Source: Siphonodentalium dalli
Lineage: Eukaryota > Mollusca > Scaphopoda > Gadilida > Siphonodentaliidae
NCBI GenBank assembly: GCA_032622095.1
Contig: CP136069.1
Location: forward strand, 65,371,319 to 65,435,318
DNA: 64,000 nucleotides
Direction of reading: 5' to 3'
Positions 11,900 through 23,662 of the stretch are shown here, one piece after another. A program made the translations under genes and the position numbers. The notes under the pieces were generated by a model, which did no database searches, had not been told where the DNA came from, and saw only the letters and a program-made list of their open reading frames with translations. The first letter of the stretch is position 1. Each line of letters begins with the position of its first letter.

Positions 11900-13259
11900 T
11901 GTGTAGTTTCCCATCCAAGTCTATTAGTGTGTGACATATTCGCTGATATTAGAGGGGTTTGGCTTTAAAACTCCACACTCCGCACAGCAACCATGAAACA
12001 TCGGACTGTATACGATACCCCGTGGTGTGTTGTACAGGGATATCGCGTATCCTATGGTATACATTAAAGACACATTATGAACTTATTCGGTGTGTGAAAC
12101 TGCTAAGTTAGTGTGCAGGCGCTATGCCAACTGGAGGAATGCTGTATTCTACTGACATCGTCGAACGTCTCAAAGAAATCGACCATTCCACTCCATAGAA
12201 AATATCATCTGAACTTTGCGCAATTGTAAATATTTACATCTCGATTCGGGACGCGGTTTCGCCATCCAGAGTCATTGCATTTAATTAATATTCGTAATAA
12301 ATATCTACTTTGAGGAAGATTATTCTCCATTTCTATTTGATCACCCCACCTGAGTGCTTTACATAACTTTAACTTCAGGCTGTTGATAAACTCTGCATTA
12401 TACACTGAGCGTGAATGACTTCGTGTGAGTAGGGTGCCTTATTTAACCCTGTTTATATTAAAGCATCATTGATGAGTACTCGATATTTATTGGAGCTGAA
12501 GATCCGACAGTTCTAAATTATATTACGTGATAAGTCTTCTGTGACATAGACGAGTATTTCAGAAATCTATATAGTATATATGGTCCCAGATGGACATATA
12601 TAAATTATGTGAACATAGTGTATACCGTCTCTGTATATACAATTATATCGCTATTTCTCGCATTTATATCGGCCTGTATCTTATCTCCCCTTTCGAAGTA
12701 AATGAACGTTCAAGTACATTGAACCATGTCAGCTAAATCTTGACGAACGAAAAATCGCTGGTCATTATGTGAATATAATCACTGCAACTATACAATTTCA
12801 ATAACATTTGTTGGAAATTATTTTCAAAATTCACCGATAAATTCATTTACATTTACATGATATACTCGAAAAGGCCCTAAGGTCCATCGATCGAGTTAGT
12901 GTGGACTGATGATTATAGTAATAGAATGTCATCATAATGATGTTGTGTCACTGAATTTAAAGTAAACTAGCAGATTTTTCTTGACGGAATCATTATCAGT
13001 CATCTCCAAGATATATAGCCATTTGTTGCAGTTGTTTTCCATTCTACAGAAGAAACTATTTATAACTGTCGCTGTTAGGCTGTATTGGAATGCATTTTTC
13101 AGGGTGAAATCCTCTCGTCTCTCGCTGTTATTTTTCCAAGCATAACTAGAAATTTATGTTGCCACTTTACCATGTTTGGCTTTGTGGAATATTCGAATCC
13201 TGTATATGCGCCATCTTGGCGAAATATACACATGTCATCACTTTAATAGTAACATGTCT
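11900..13259. other. Intergenic stretch, nothing recognised
   Basis: No coding exon, RNA gene or clear inverted repeat was found. Confidence 0.5.
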
Positions 13260-13260
13260 A

Positions 13261-13261
<1 letters not shown>

Positions 13262-13291
<30 letters not shown>

Positions 13292-13293
13292 GG
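13262..13293 (+). repeat. (ATT)n microsatellite
   Basis: About ten ATT units. On the minus strand this is an (AAT)n tract at the 3' end of the LINE remnant, so it is probably its tail rather than an independent microsatellite. Confidence 0.9.
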
Positions 13294-13504
13294 TGTTGTT
13301 TTCTTAACGAAATCACTCATGCAGAGGAATATTAGTGAAATGTTGGCGACTGAACCACAGTCGTAGCAACATTATCTAGACAATGTGCATAGATGTTACC
13401 TTGCGTAGTATTCTATATGTTCCCAACAGGGCGGGTTTTGGATGAGAGGGATGGAAATGTTTGTTGGCAGGTGTTTCAGCCATTTAGAGAGATTTTTACT
13501 GACC

Positions 13505-13789
13505 TCACATGTAGCTCCTATTACTATCGGAATTATCCTTATTAATTACCCTATAGTCACTTGGGACCGACACATCCAGCAATAGACAGACCCCTTCGTC
13601 CTTGTCTTTGACGATAATGTCTGACCTATTTTCTGGAATTGTGCGATCCGTTTGAACTGGTGTGTCCCAAATTACGTTGATGTTATTTTTGGATACTACA
13701 TTCTGTGGTTGGTGCATGTTCGTACCACTTGTCAGAGGTATGGATACCGTAATGTCTGCATAGACACCAGTGTACATAGTGACCAACAC
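13505..13789 (-). pseudogene. Retrotransposon restriction-like endonuclease fragment
   Basis: About 94 codons with NRSDIIVKDKDEGVCLLLDV followed by SVPSD. This matches the PD-(D/E)XK-like endonuclease of R2-type LINEs, where the family has PD followed about a dozen residues later by DV. Here the usual PD is SD, a likely inactivating or divergent change. It continues the frame-shifted polyprotein of 13865-14689. Confidence 0.65.
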
Positions 13790-13864
13790 TAGTGTGTGTC
13801 TCTATGTACTCTGTTTGGGCTAGTATACAGGGCACGCTGATGTAATGTGCTCGATAGTTTCGGG

Positions 13865-14689
13865 TTACCTATGGCAAACTCTACAAGTGGGATCTACATT
13901 CAACTTCATAATTTTATTTTGGTAATGTCGTGTTGTAATCGCCTGGTCTTGTGCGGCAAGTATTTGGGCTTCTGTTTCACATTTCAAGCCTGCCGACTGA
14001 AGCCATCCAAAAGATGCTATCTCATCGAGGCCGTTTTCGTTCATCATTCTCGCATGCTGTCCAAGCATTCGTTTCTCGACAAAGGTGTTTCTAAGTTTTT
14101 CTATTATTTTCAGTTTGAGTTTATCTTTCAGTGTCTTTCTGCCATTGTCACATGTATTGTTAGTATGGTCGTCTGCTCTCGTTACCTCATATTCATCTTT
14201 GAACCCTGCCGCTTGTTTCATCAATGAAAATCCGTTTTTAGTATTCTCATATTTCTCCAGAAACTTTCTATTTGCATCTTTCCCCTGTCTAACATATTCA
14301 GCCAGCCCAACTATTGCAGTTTTGAAAGAATATTCAATCTCAATGAGACCTCTACCACCTTGTCTTCTTGGGAGGTAGAGTCGTTCAATGTCCGCTTTAT
14401 CATTATGGAGGCCATTAGCTGCCAACAACTTCCTTGTCTTTCTATCAATCTGCTTTAGTTCCGTTGTTGTCCAATTGATCACACCAAAGCTATCTGTTAG
14501 TACAGGGACTGCAGTGCTATTGATTCCCATTATTTTATGTTTCCCATGAAGCTCTGATCTTAATATTTGTCTTAGTCTTCTTTTATATTCTGCTATGATC
14601 TTACTTTTCATTCTGCTCTGTTCAATTCCATCATTTTCTTCAACACCTAAATATTTGTACACTCCAGATTGATCCAATTCTTTTATCAT
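13865..14689 (-). pseudogene. Retrotransposon polyprotein fragment (RT C-terminal region)
   Basis: A 274-codon open frame. Near the start YKYLGVEENDGIEQSRMKSK resembles the end of RT domains of RLE-type LINEs. LYLPRRQGGRGLIEIE (about residues 104-119) is a stretch conserved in these polyproteins, and the frame ends in TCRVCHR, the first half of a CCHC-like knuckle. The frame then stops, but the sense continues as ETIEHITSACPVY at about 13820-13865. The intact length of this frame is fortuitous because the protein is broken on both sides. It is transposon debris, not a host gene. Confidence 0.7.
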
Positions 14690-14700
14690 ACCCCCTGTTT

Positions 14701-16795
14701 CTAATTATATTATATATCGGCGGATTGTTATAACAATTTCAACAACTGTGTTTTCAATCACATAAGAGTTCTGTATATTCTGTAAAATATCTCAGTGTTA
14801 TCATATTGACCTATACGGCCAATTAGGTCAGGCATAAGTCAATGTTTCCTGTATACCGCTAAAAGTGACACGGAATGTCCACATCACGAAGTTTTCAAAA
14901 GTCGTAATTGATTTCCTGTCACATAATTGCCTAACCGTGTAGCTACGTAGCTTATATGGAACGTGTAAGTCCTGCCGGACACATAGGTATATAATCGATT
15001 GATTACTCGGTGCACCGACGGTGCCTAGTAGCTCTGCGGCCACTTCAATCTCGGTGATTTCGCACTCATTGTGGAATATTGACGATGGCGCCCAAGATGG
15101 CTGCCGTTTATAAACGCAGAACATTTTCCAAATTGTTTCTTTTTTATATATCACTGCATGGAGAGGGACTTTCGAAAACATTTATAGTCCTGAACTTATA
15201 CGTAATGCGGGTCAAAATGGTGGTAAAATTTTGCACTTGGTATCATTCAAAATTCAGGAAAGGTAAAGTTTAATGATCACTTACAATTGTGAAAAGCGAC
15301 GTCTATGTTATTGCTTGTAGGAGTCTTCTCTACATCCCGTGTGAATACTGCAATTTTGAGTATAGTTACCTGGAAAATGTACAACTATCGCAGTATCTCA
15401 TTTCTCGTATAGCTACGTTTGGTGGCAAACGCATTACATCTAATTTACTAAACGGAAGTCACATATATCTGGCTGAAAGAGGTAACAGCATCGATATGTC
15501 CAACGTCGCGTCAAAATAAATTTGTGTCTATAGATCTGGCAAAGCATTAGCAATACCAACATTCGAATTTTGTTTGTTTAAATTACAGTTTAAGCGTCAG
15601 TTAACAGTTCATCTAAAATAACCAATAACAAAATTGTGACAGTAAACGGGTTTATTCTATAGAAGACTTGAATGTGTGCTGAATGTTCCACGATTTTTCA
15701 ATTGAAAGCGGTAATTTAATGTGAAAAATATATTTTATAACCATGTTTACATAATTTTAAAAGAATACAAATTAATTTGACGGCGCGAAGTGACCGCCAT
15801 GCGGTAAACGAAACCACGTTGCACGTGGTGGACGGCTGAAATAATTTCTATCATGTAGCCTGTAATCTGTAAATTGGAAATTACATATAAATCGCGAAAT
15901 GTCAAGTGTAAGAAATGTTTACAAACAAAAAGTAATATGAGACAACTCACAAATAAAAAAAAAACATAACAATAATGGGAGGTTGGAATATAATCACAGC
16001 GCACGTGGATACTTTTCTGTTTATCTGGTGTACTCGATTGTCGGCATAGAAGCAGAACATTGTCGATTAAACTCCTTTCGGGTCTTCTCTAACCATAAGC
16101 GATGTTAGATTACTCCTTAATTGCACGACATAATCGCTGCGCAATTCAACATAACATTTAGATCGTAATACATTATTACCGTAAGATATCACTATTTCCG
16201 TTCAATATAGCACTCTGTATTCAGTTGTATGATAAAGCCGATTAACATGTTGATGAATAATCCCGCCACTGGATCTGACTGTAATGTCCGCTATAGAAAA
16301 GTATAATGGTGGATGCGTCGATGTAAAGCAGTATCTATCCCTGCAGATATCACAATCTGGTTCACGTCGACGGAAATTGTTACTATGCCATCAGATATTT
16401 TTGCACATGTATGCCAGCACCAGTAATTGTGTAGTGAATGTAGTCTCAGATACAAATTCTGAGGAAATGCATTCTGCTGTTCCAATATAATGGTAGATCC
16501 GTTATGTGGCAATATTCAAACCCATGTTCAGACTGATACGTTCCCAACTCTGAGTGAAAGAGCTTCCTTTTAAGGATGTCCACGTGGTCGAGGTGGTTAA
16601 TTGTGTCGGTTGTGGTAAGAACATCGCAGTTTGGAGTAGTCGAGGTTGGCGCGGGTCGGAAGCCCGACATGGGCGAAATCGGAACCGATTTTCAAACTTG
16701 ATCTGAGTTTTTGGACATAGTACGGGTTATTTTTAGAAAAACATCTTCAGGCGCGTTCGGAGCGTAGCAAGAGGGAGAACTCTATCATGATAGCA
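14701..16795. other. Intergenic stretch, nothing recognised
   Basis: The open frames (for example 14828-15181 minus, 15747-16004 minus) lack domains, splice context or codon signal. No RNA gene or transposon end was identified. Confidence 0.5.
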
Positions 16796-18172
16796 TCTAT
16801 ATCTATATTTGCGATTGTATGTCTGTCTGTCTGTCTGTCTGTGTTCTATAGAAATTCACAGGGGGCCATCTAGATGGCACCAAAGGGGTCTACTAGGTGT
16901 GACTTTTTACGAGAATGATAATGGTGAGGGTTAGGATTTTCTAAAGTGACGCCGTTGTTGTCAGGGGCAGAAAATGGGGAGGTGCAGAAAACAATTTATC
17001 GCCGATTGCCACGAAACTTATGTATAATCATCCCCATGATATAAGGAATCTGATGGTGTGGTTTAAATATGTCAAGATTGACGCATTTCGAGTCAGGGGT
17101 ACACGGAAGGGAAGGGGGCACCAAAATTGATAAACTAAGTTTAGCGCCGATGGACCATCTAGATGGCACCAAACGGTCTACTATGTGTAACTTTTTACGA
17201 GAAAGATAATGGTGTGGGTTAGAATCTTCTAAAGTGACGCCGTTGTCACGGGCAGAAAGGGGGGGGGGGTAGAAAAATGTTTGCCGCCAATTGCCACGAA
17301 ACTTTTATCTAATCAGTTCCATGATATGAGGAATCTAATGTTGTTGTTTAAGTATGTCAAACGTGGCGCCATTCGCGTCATGGATGCACGGAAGGGGAAC
17401 GTGGCACCAAAATTGATAAAAATTAATGATGCAAGGAATCTAACTGTGCGATTCAAAGACTCCAAATTGCTGTCGTTTAGATGAAAGATTGTGGGAGAGG
17501 CACTTAATTTGATAAGAATGGGTTTAGTCGCCGACTGCCACCATACTTTATACTATAACATCCCCATGGTATGAGGAGTCTAATGGTGTGGCTTAAATCT
17601 GTCAAAAGTGACGTCATTCGAGTCAGTGTTGAAATGAAAGGCAGAGGGGCACCAAACTTGATACGCAACAATTTTAGCGCCAATTTCCACCAACGTGTTA
17701 TGCATTCTTACCCATAATACGATTAGTCTGATCGTGTGATTTAAAAACGCCATGTTGGTGCTGTTTGGGTGAGAGATGGGGGTTAGTGGGCACTAAATTT
17801 TATTATCAAAATTGATTTACCAAACTTATCAATAATCATCTCCATGATATCATTAGTCTAATTGTGTGGTTTAAGGGTGTCACAAGCTGTCACAAGTGGG
17901 GCCATTCGAGTCAGGGGTGCACTGAAGGGGAGAGGGGCACCAACATTGATAAACATATTTTAGCGCCGATTTCCACCAAACACATTCTTCTCCATGCTAC
18001 AAGGAATCTAATTGTGTGATTTAAAGACGCCAAATTAGTGTCGTTTGGATGTGAGATTTGGGAGGTGTAGGCAATAAATTTGATAAGAATTGGTTTAGTC
18101 ACTGATTGCTACCAAACTTATATCAAATCATCCACATGGTATGAGGAGTCTAATGGTTGGCTTAACACTGTT
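16796..18172 (+). mobile_element. Helitron-like element, family A copy 2, cut by the assembly gap
   Basis: It starts at TCTATATCTATATTTGCG after a flanking A, with the same (GTCT)n run and internal repeats as copy 1. The 3' hairpin and CTAG are not seen because the sequence enters the N run at 18173. Confidence 0.8.
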
Positions 18173-18272
18173 NNNNNNNNNNNNNNNNNNNNNNNNNNNN
18201 NNNNNNNNNNNNNNNNNNNNNNNNNNNNNNNNNNNNNNNNNNNNNNNNNNNNNNNNNNNNNNNNNNNNNNNN
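18173..18272. other. Assembly gap (100 N)
   Basis: Exactly 100 N, the usual placeholder for a gap of unknown size. It coincides with the visible outer end of the left palindrome arm, so the true extent of that arm is unknown. Confidence 0.98.
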
Positions 18273-19187
18273 CACCCACCACTTCAGATGTCTGGGCAGA
18301 ATATTGAAGAAATTGAAACACATAAGCACCTAGGTCTAACTTTTAATGGGGATGATGGTACCTGACATGATCATATAACTGATATTGAAAATCGAGCTGC
18401 AAGTCGACTTTATATAGTGAGGAAGTATAAATTCATTTTGGACAGGAGAACCCTCGAACGTATATACTTATATTACATCCGCCCAGTAATGGAATATGCT
18501 TCCTCAGTATGGGATAATTGTACAGATGAGGATTCAGGCCATCTCGAAGACATCCAATACGAAGCTGCGCGATTGGTCACAGTGGCAACTAGAAGCTGTA
18601 GTAAGGAATCTTTATTACGGGAAACCGGCTGGGTCACACTTTCGAGCAGAAGAGAAAAAGCAAAACTTATTCAATTTTTCAAAATGATTAAGCGAGACAC
18701 GCATTCTTACTTATATACGCTTGTCCCTCCGGTATCTGGAAGCCAAACCAATTACGATTTCAGACAAAAAGGCCTCAGGTGCCCCCGTTTTTTGGCGACA
18801 AGATATGAAAATTCATTCCTGCCAGCCACCGTAAAACTATGGAATAGCCTTCCACCAGAAGCGAAAAGTTGTGACACAGTATCAGAATTCAAGAGATATA
18901 TCTCCAAAAATCACAATAGCATACCATCATATTGTTATACAACGTTTACAAGACCAAGTCAAATCTACCACTGTCGTCTGAGAACCTACTGCAGTAACTT
19001 GAAATATGATCTGTTTTGTAACCACCTAAATAATAATCCATTCTGCGATTGTGGGGAACTAGAGACCGCCGAACATTTTTTACTTCACTGTCCAATTTAC
19101 AAAAGAGAGAGAGATAACTGTTTTGTGGGTCCTATTATGACATTAAATGTGAACACTTTACTTAATGGGTCGGTTAATTCAACGTAG
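18273..19187 (+). pseudogene. LINE reverse transcriptase C-terminal fragment, left arm
   Basis: The frame opens with the RT region ending in HKHLGLTFNGDDGT. A TGA at 18362-18364 interrupts it where the family usually has a Trp codon before HDHI. The 256-codon frame from 18417 then runs to 19187, with YYIRPVMEYASSVWD near its start and the terminal CDCGELETAEHFLLHC knuckle common in Jockey/CR1-type LINEs. The nonsense codon and the missing N-terminal part make this inactive. Confidence 0.8.
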
Positions 19188-19565
19188 TGAAAATACAGTC
19201 ATTTTCATGTCACTCCAAAAGTTCATAGATAGAACCAAACGATTTAACTGAGTTCCGGCCATCATTAACAGATATACATATCTCATCCAAAGAGTAGTGA
19301 AAATAAATAAGAGCGCTCTCACAGTTAAATTATGTAATGGGGGGGGGGGGGGGTCGGACCTGCGGCGATCAGCCGCGGATATGCTCGCGGGTGTCTGTGG
19401 AACGGACAATTCATCACTCGAGACCAAAATATATCATGAAGCAATTTTATATCGCGGAAATGGCCACGAATAAGCCTAGGCTTGCTGCAAGATCCCTTTA
19501 TCTCATATGTATGTTTGTGTATGTTATATATGTATTTATGTGCCTTTTTGAGAAATAAAATATTG
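18273..19565 (+). mobile_element. APE-type LINE (Jockey/CR1-like), 3' part, left arm
   Basis: It contains the end of the RT domain and the C-terminal region, then a 3' UTR with a G15 run and GAGAAATAAAATATTG near 19550, which resembles a polyadenylation signal at the LINE 3' end. The 5' part lies in or beyond the assembly gap. Confidence 0.75.
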
Positions 19566-20709
19566 TTTACACTAACATGACAAACGTCTTGACGATTGAC
19601 ATGTTATTTTGTTGACGTGTTGCCAGCTCACGGCAAATACACTAAACTGTTATTTTCTCGGTTCTCGTATACGACATTAGATTGTTTTCGGCTGGCATGT
19701 ATCTTTTCTTTGTTATTTGTTCTAATTTCTATCGAAATAGAGGTCTGCAATTGACTGACAGAAGCCAATATACGGCGGCTGAACACTGAATGATTTACAA
19801 ACAATCTCGAGAGTCATTATGAAATAATTTCCGATAAGGTTTCATTCACCACCGATTATGGAGACTAATTAATCATAATGCCTTCAATGTTTCGTGAAAG
19901 CACCACCTCAGAATTCCGTTAAAACAACTAATCTTTCAAATCATTACAACAACTGCGGCTAATCACTGAAAGTTTCCCATTCACCACACCAGAAAACTTC
20001 TAAATGCGGACCAAAAATCTACTAATCGGTTAAATACACTCCGGATACTTCGCAATAAGACCTTTAGTCTATACATTCCAACGAAGACATATGTTCACTT
20101 TGTTGAGTTGTCGGGGTTATTTCTGACACCACCAACATCGCTATGTTGGCTTTAAGAATAATACAATAATATACCTTCTTTAGACATAATCACAAGTCAC
20201 ATTTCGTTTTTAGTGAAATAGAATATAGAGACTATATTAGCGGTCGTGCATGGCGGAAGATGCTTACCCCGGGCTAGTGTCCGAAATCACCCCAAAGGAA
20301 ATTTAAGGGCTCACAAAAGGGTGTTTCCAATGTGAAAAATCCAAAAGGTTGAGTTTTCTTTTTTGTCTCATTTTAGACCACATAATTGAACATGCATGTT
20401 TATCTGTCATAATTTGGTTTCAATATGTCATTCCAAAAATGTAATTATCAGGGCGTCAAGTTTTGACGTACAATAAAAAAAAAAACAAGAAAAACTTTCA
20501 ACTCGTTACAGACCGTTCCTGGTAATATCTGGAACGTATTCGAGCTCAAACAACATTTAAGATGAAGGTCATGGTTGACAGACAAGTAAAACACAAGTGG
20601 ATTTATAAAAGCATGTGTAATAAGAAAGCGTTAGATGTTTGTACCCTTAGAGATTCATACTGTCCGAAGTAACCTCGCTGTCCAAAGTCACCCCCATTTT
20701 ACGGTACAG

Positions 20710-21222
20710 TACGGAATCTGACGAGGTTTGCCGATTGCCTCAGTACCGTAATGATTCGTGGGCACGGCTTAACCCCATACCACTGTCGTATGTGGGGTTA
20801 TTAATGATTTAGTGTATTGTTACGCCACCTATGGTGTTTTCTGTGGTCATGTTCTGGGGGTGTCAGTGGAGACATGGAGGTTCTATTTATAAAAATGTGA
20901 TTAAAAGGGTACTAGCAATTTCCGTACCGGTTCGACTTTTGCAGGATGTATGTATTCGACGATGTATCTTCGCGGATGTCTCATTGTTGCAGTATGTACA
21001 TTTTATGACAGCGTAATTGCTTTCGATATCTTGGTGTGAATAGTGGCTGGACGACTCTTAAGGGGTGAAGGAAAGGGCCTTTTGGTCCTTTCGACCATCC
21101 CGGGATTAGCCCCCCCCCCCCCCCAAATGACAATTAATAAAAAAAGAAAAGAAAAAGAAAGACGACTCTTGAAGAGTTAATTGCGGGAACACAATGCATA
21201 ATATAATGTTCAGGTAACTTTG
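20710..21222. other. Unique spacer between the palindrome arms
   Basis: A 513-bp loop with no gene. It contains a 101-bp retroposed insert (21060-21160). A hairpin formed by the arms would carry this as its loop. Confidence 0.8.
21060..21160 (+). mobile_element. Small retroposed insert with 10-bp target duplication
   Basis: GACGACTCTT at 21050-21059 is repeated exactly at 21161-21170. Between them is about 100 bp with GGGCCTTTTGGTCCTTTCGA, a C-run and an A-rich tail of A and G near 21140-21160. Target duplication plus A-rich tail points to LINE-mediated retroposition of a short RNA. The parent RNA is not recognised. Confidence 0.65.
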
Positions 21223-23662
21223 CTGTACCGTAAAATGGGGTGACTTTGGACAGCGAGGTTACTTCGGACAGTATGAATCTCTAAGGGTACAAACATCTAA
21301 CGCTTTCTTATTACACATGCTTTTATAAATCCACTTGTGTTTTACTTGTCTGTCAACCATGACCTTCATCTTAAATGTTGTTTGAGCTCGAATACGTTCC
21401 AGATATTACCAGGAACGGTCTGTAACGAGTTGAAAGTTTTTCTTGTTTTTTTTTTTATTGTACGTCAAAACTTGACGCCCTGATAATTACATTTTTGGAA
21501 TGACATATTGAAACCAAATTATGACAGATAAACATGCATGTTCAATTATGTGGTCTAAAATGAGACAAAAAAGAAAACTCAACCTTTTGGATTTTTCACA
21601 TTGGAAACACCCTTTTGTGAGCCCTTAAATTTCCTTTGGGGTGATTTCGGACACTAGCCCGGGGTAAGCATCTTCCGCCATGCACGACCGCTAATATAGT
21701 CTCTATATTCTATTTCACTAAAAACGAAATGTGACTTGTGATTATGTCTAAAGAAGGTATATTATTGTATTATTCTTAAAGCCAACATAGCGATGTTGGT
21801 GGTGTCAGAAATAACCCCGACAACTCAACAAAGTGAACATATGTCTTCGTTGGAATGTATAGACTAAAGGTCTTATTGCGAAGTATCCGGAGTGTATTTA
21901 ACCGATTAGTAGATTTTTGGTCCGCATTTAGAAGTTTTCTGGTGTGGTGAATGGGAAACTTTCAGTGATTAGCCGCAGTTGTTGTAATGATTTGAAAGAT
22001 TAGTTGTTTTAACGGAATTCTGAGGTGGTGCTTTCACGAAACATTGAAGGCATTATGATTAATTAGTCTCCATAATCGGTGGTGAATGAAACCTTATCGG
22101 AAATTATTTCATAATGACTCTCGAGATTTTTTGTAAATCATTCAGTGTTCAGCCGCCGTATATATATTGGCTTCTGTCAGTCAATTGCAGACCTCTATTT
22201 CGATAGAAATTAGAACAAATAACAAAGAAAAGATACATGCCAGCCGAAAACAATCTAATGTCGTATAAGAGAACCGAGAAAATAACAGTTTAGTGTATTT
22301 GCCGTGAGCTGGCAACACGTCAACAAAATAACATGTCAATCGTCAAGACGTTTGTCATGTTAGTGTAAACAATATTTTATTTCTCAAAAAGGCACATAAA
22401 TACATATATAACATACACAAACATACATATGAGATAAAGGGATCTTGCAGCAAGCCTAGGCTTATTCGTGGCCATTTCCGCGATATAAAATTGCTTCATG
22501 ATATATTTTGGTCTCGAGTGATGAATTGTCCGTTCCACAGACACCCGCGAGCATATCCGCGGCTGATCGCCGCAGGTCCGACCCCCCCCCCCCCCCATTA
22601 CATAATTTAACTGTGAGAGCGCTCTTATTTATTTTCACTACTCTTTGGATGAGATATGTATATCTGTTAATGATGGCCGGAACTCAGTTAAATCGTTTGG
22701 TTCTATCTATGAACTTTTGGAGTGACATGAAAATGACTGTATTTTCACTACGTTGAATTAACCGACCCATTAAGTAAAGTGTTCACATTTAATGTCATAA
22801 TAGGACCCACAAAACAGTTATCTCTCTCTCTTTTGTAAATTGGACAGTGAAGTAAAAAATGTTCGGCGGTCTCTAGTTCCCCACAATCGCAGAATGGATT
22901 ATTATTTAGGTGGTTACAAAACAGATCATATTTCAAGTTACTGCAGTAGGTTCTCAGACGACAGTGGTAGATTTGACTTGGTCTTGTAAACGTTGTATAA
23001 CAATATGATGGTATGCTATTGTGATTTTTGGAGATATATCTCTTGAATTCTGATACTGTGTCACAACTTTTCGCTTCTGGTGGAAGGCTATTCCATAGTT
23101 TTACGGTGGCTGGCAGGAATGAATTTTCATATCTTGTCGCCAAAAAACGGGGGCACCTGAGGCCTTTTTGTCTGAAATCGTAATTGGTTTGGCTTCCAGA
23201 TACCGGAGGGACAAGCGTATATAAGTAAGAATGCGTGTCTCGCTTAATCATTTTGAAAAATTGAATAAGTTTTGCTTTTTCTCTTCTGCTCGAAAGTGTG
23301 ACCCAGCCGGTTTCCCGTAATAAAGATTCCTTACTACAGCTTCTAGTTGCCACTGTGACCAATCGCGCAGCTTCGTATTGGATGTCTTCGAGATGGCCTG
23401 AATCCTCATCTGTACAATTATCCCATACTGAGGAAGCATATTCCATTACTGGGCGGATGTAATATAAGTATATACGTTCGAGGGTTCTCCTGTCCAAAAT
23501 GAATTTATACTTCCTCACTATATAAAGTCGACTTGCAGCTCGATTTTCAATATCAGTTATATGATCATGTCAGGTACCATCATCCCCATTAAAAGTTAGA
23601 CCTAGGTGCTTATGTGTTTCAATTTCTTCAATATTCTGCCCAGACATCTGAAGTGGTGGGTG
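21223..23662 (-). repeat. Right arm of the 2.4-kb inverted duplication
   Basis: Reverse complement of 18273-20709. Beyond 23662 the LINE continues to about 24440, whereas the left arm is lost in the gap, so the real arms may be longer than seen. Confidence 0.9.

Larger units (their letters stand above)
13262..14700 (-). mobile_element. 5'-truncated RLE-type non-LTR retrotransposon (R2/R4-like superclade)
   Basis: On the minus strand it holds the end of a reverse transcriptase/thumb region, a zinc-knuckle-like CRVCHR followed by ETIEHITSACP, a PD-(D/E)XK-type endonuclease segment and the conserved tail ALLGTYRILRK near 13425. The right edge near 14700 is a 5' truncation. A (TTA)n run at 13262-13293 on the plus strand is the expected simple-repeat 3' tail. 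The order RT then C-terminal restriction-like endonuclease is that of R2, R4 and NeSL elements. Stops and frameshifts make it dead. Confidence 0.75.
18273..20709 (+). repeat. Left arm of a 2.4-kb inverted duplication
   Basis: Pairs with 21223-23662 in reverse complement. Sampled stretches match almost perfectly, with a few substitutions and short indels (for example at 19668-19670, near 19770 and near 20695). The arm carries LINE sequence to about 19565 and then about 1.1 kb of non-LINE sequence, so it is a segmental duplication rather than two LINE insertions. 19566-20709 holds no recognisable gene. Confidence 0.9.

Noticed and set aside
13865-14689. 274-codon host gene
   Set aside because: Sequence, flanking endonuclease fragment and tail identify it as part of an RLE-type retrotransposon.
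22377-22756. Open frames of 73 and 82 codons duplicated at 19179-19558
   Set aside because: They lie in the LINE 3' UTR around a G15/C15 tract and merely repeat because of the palindrome.
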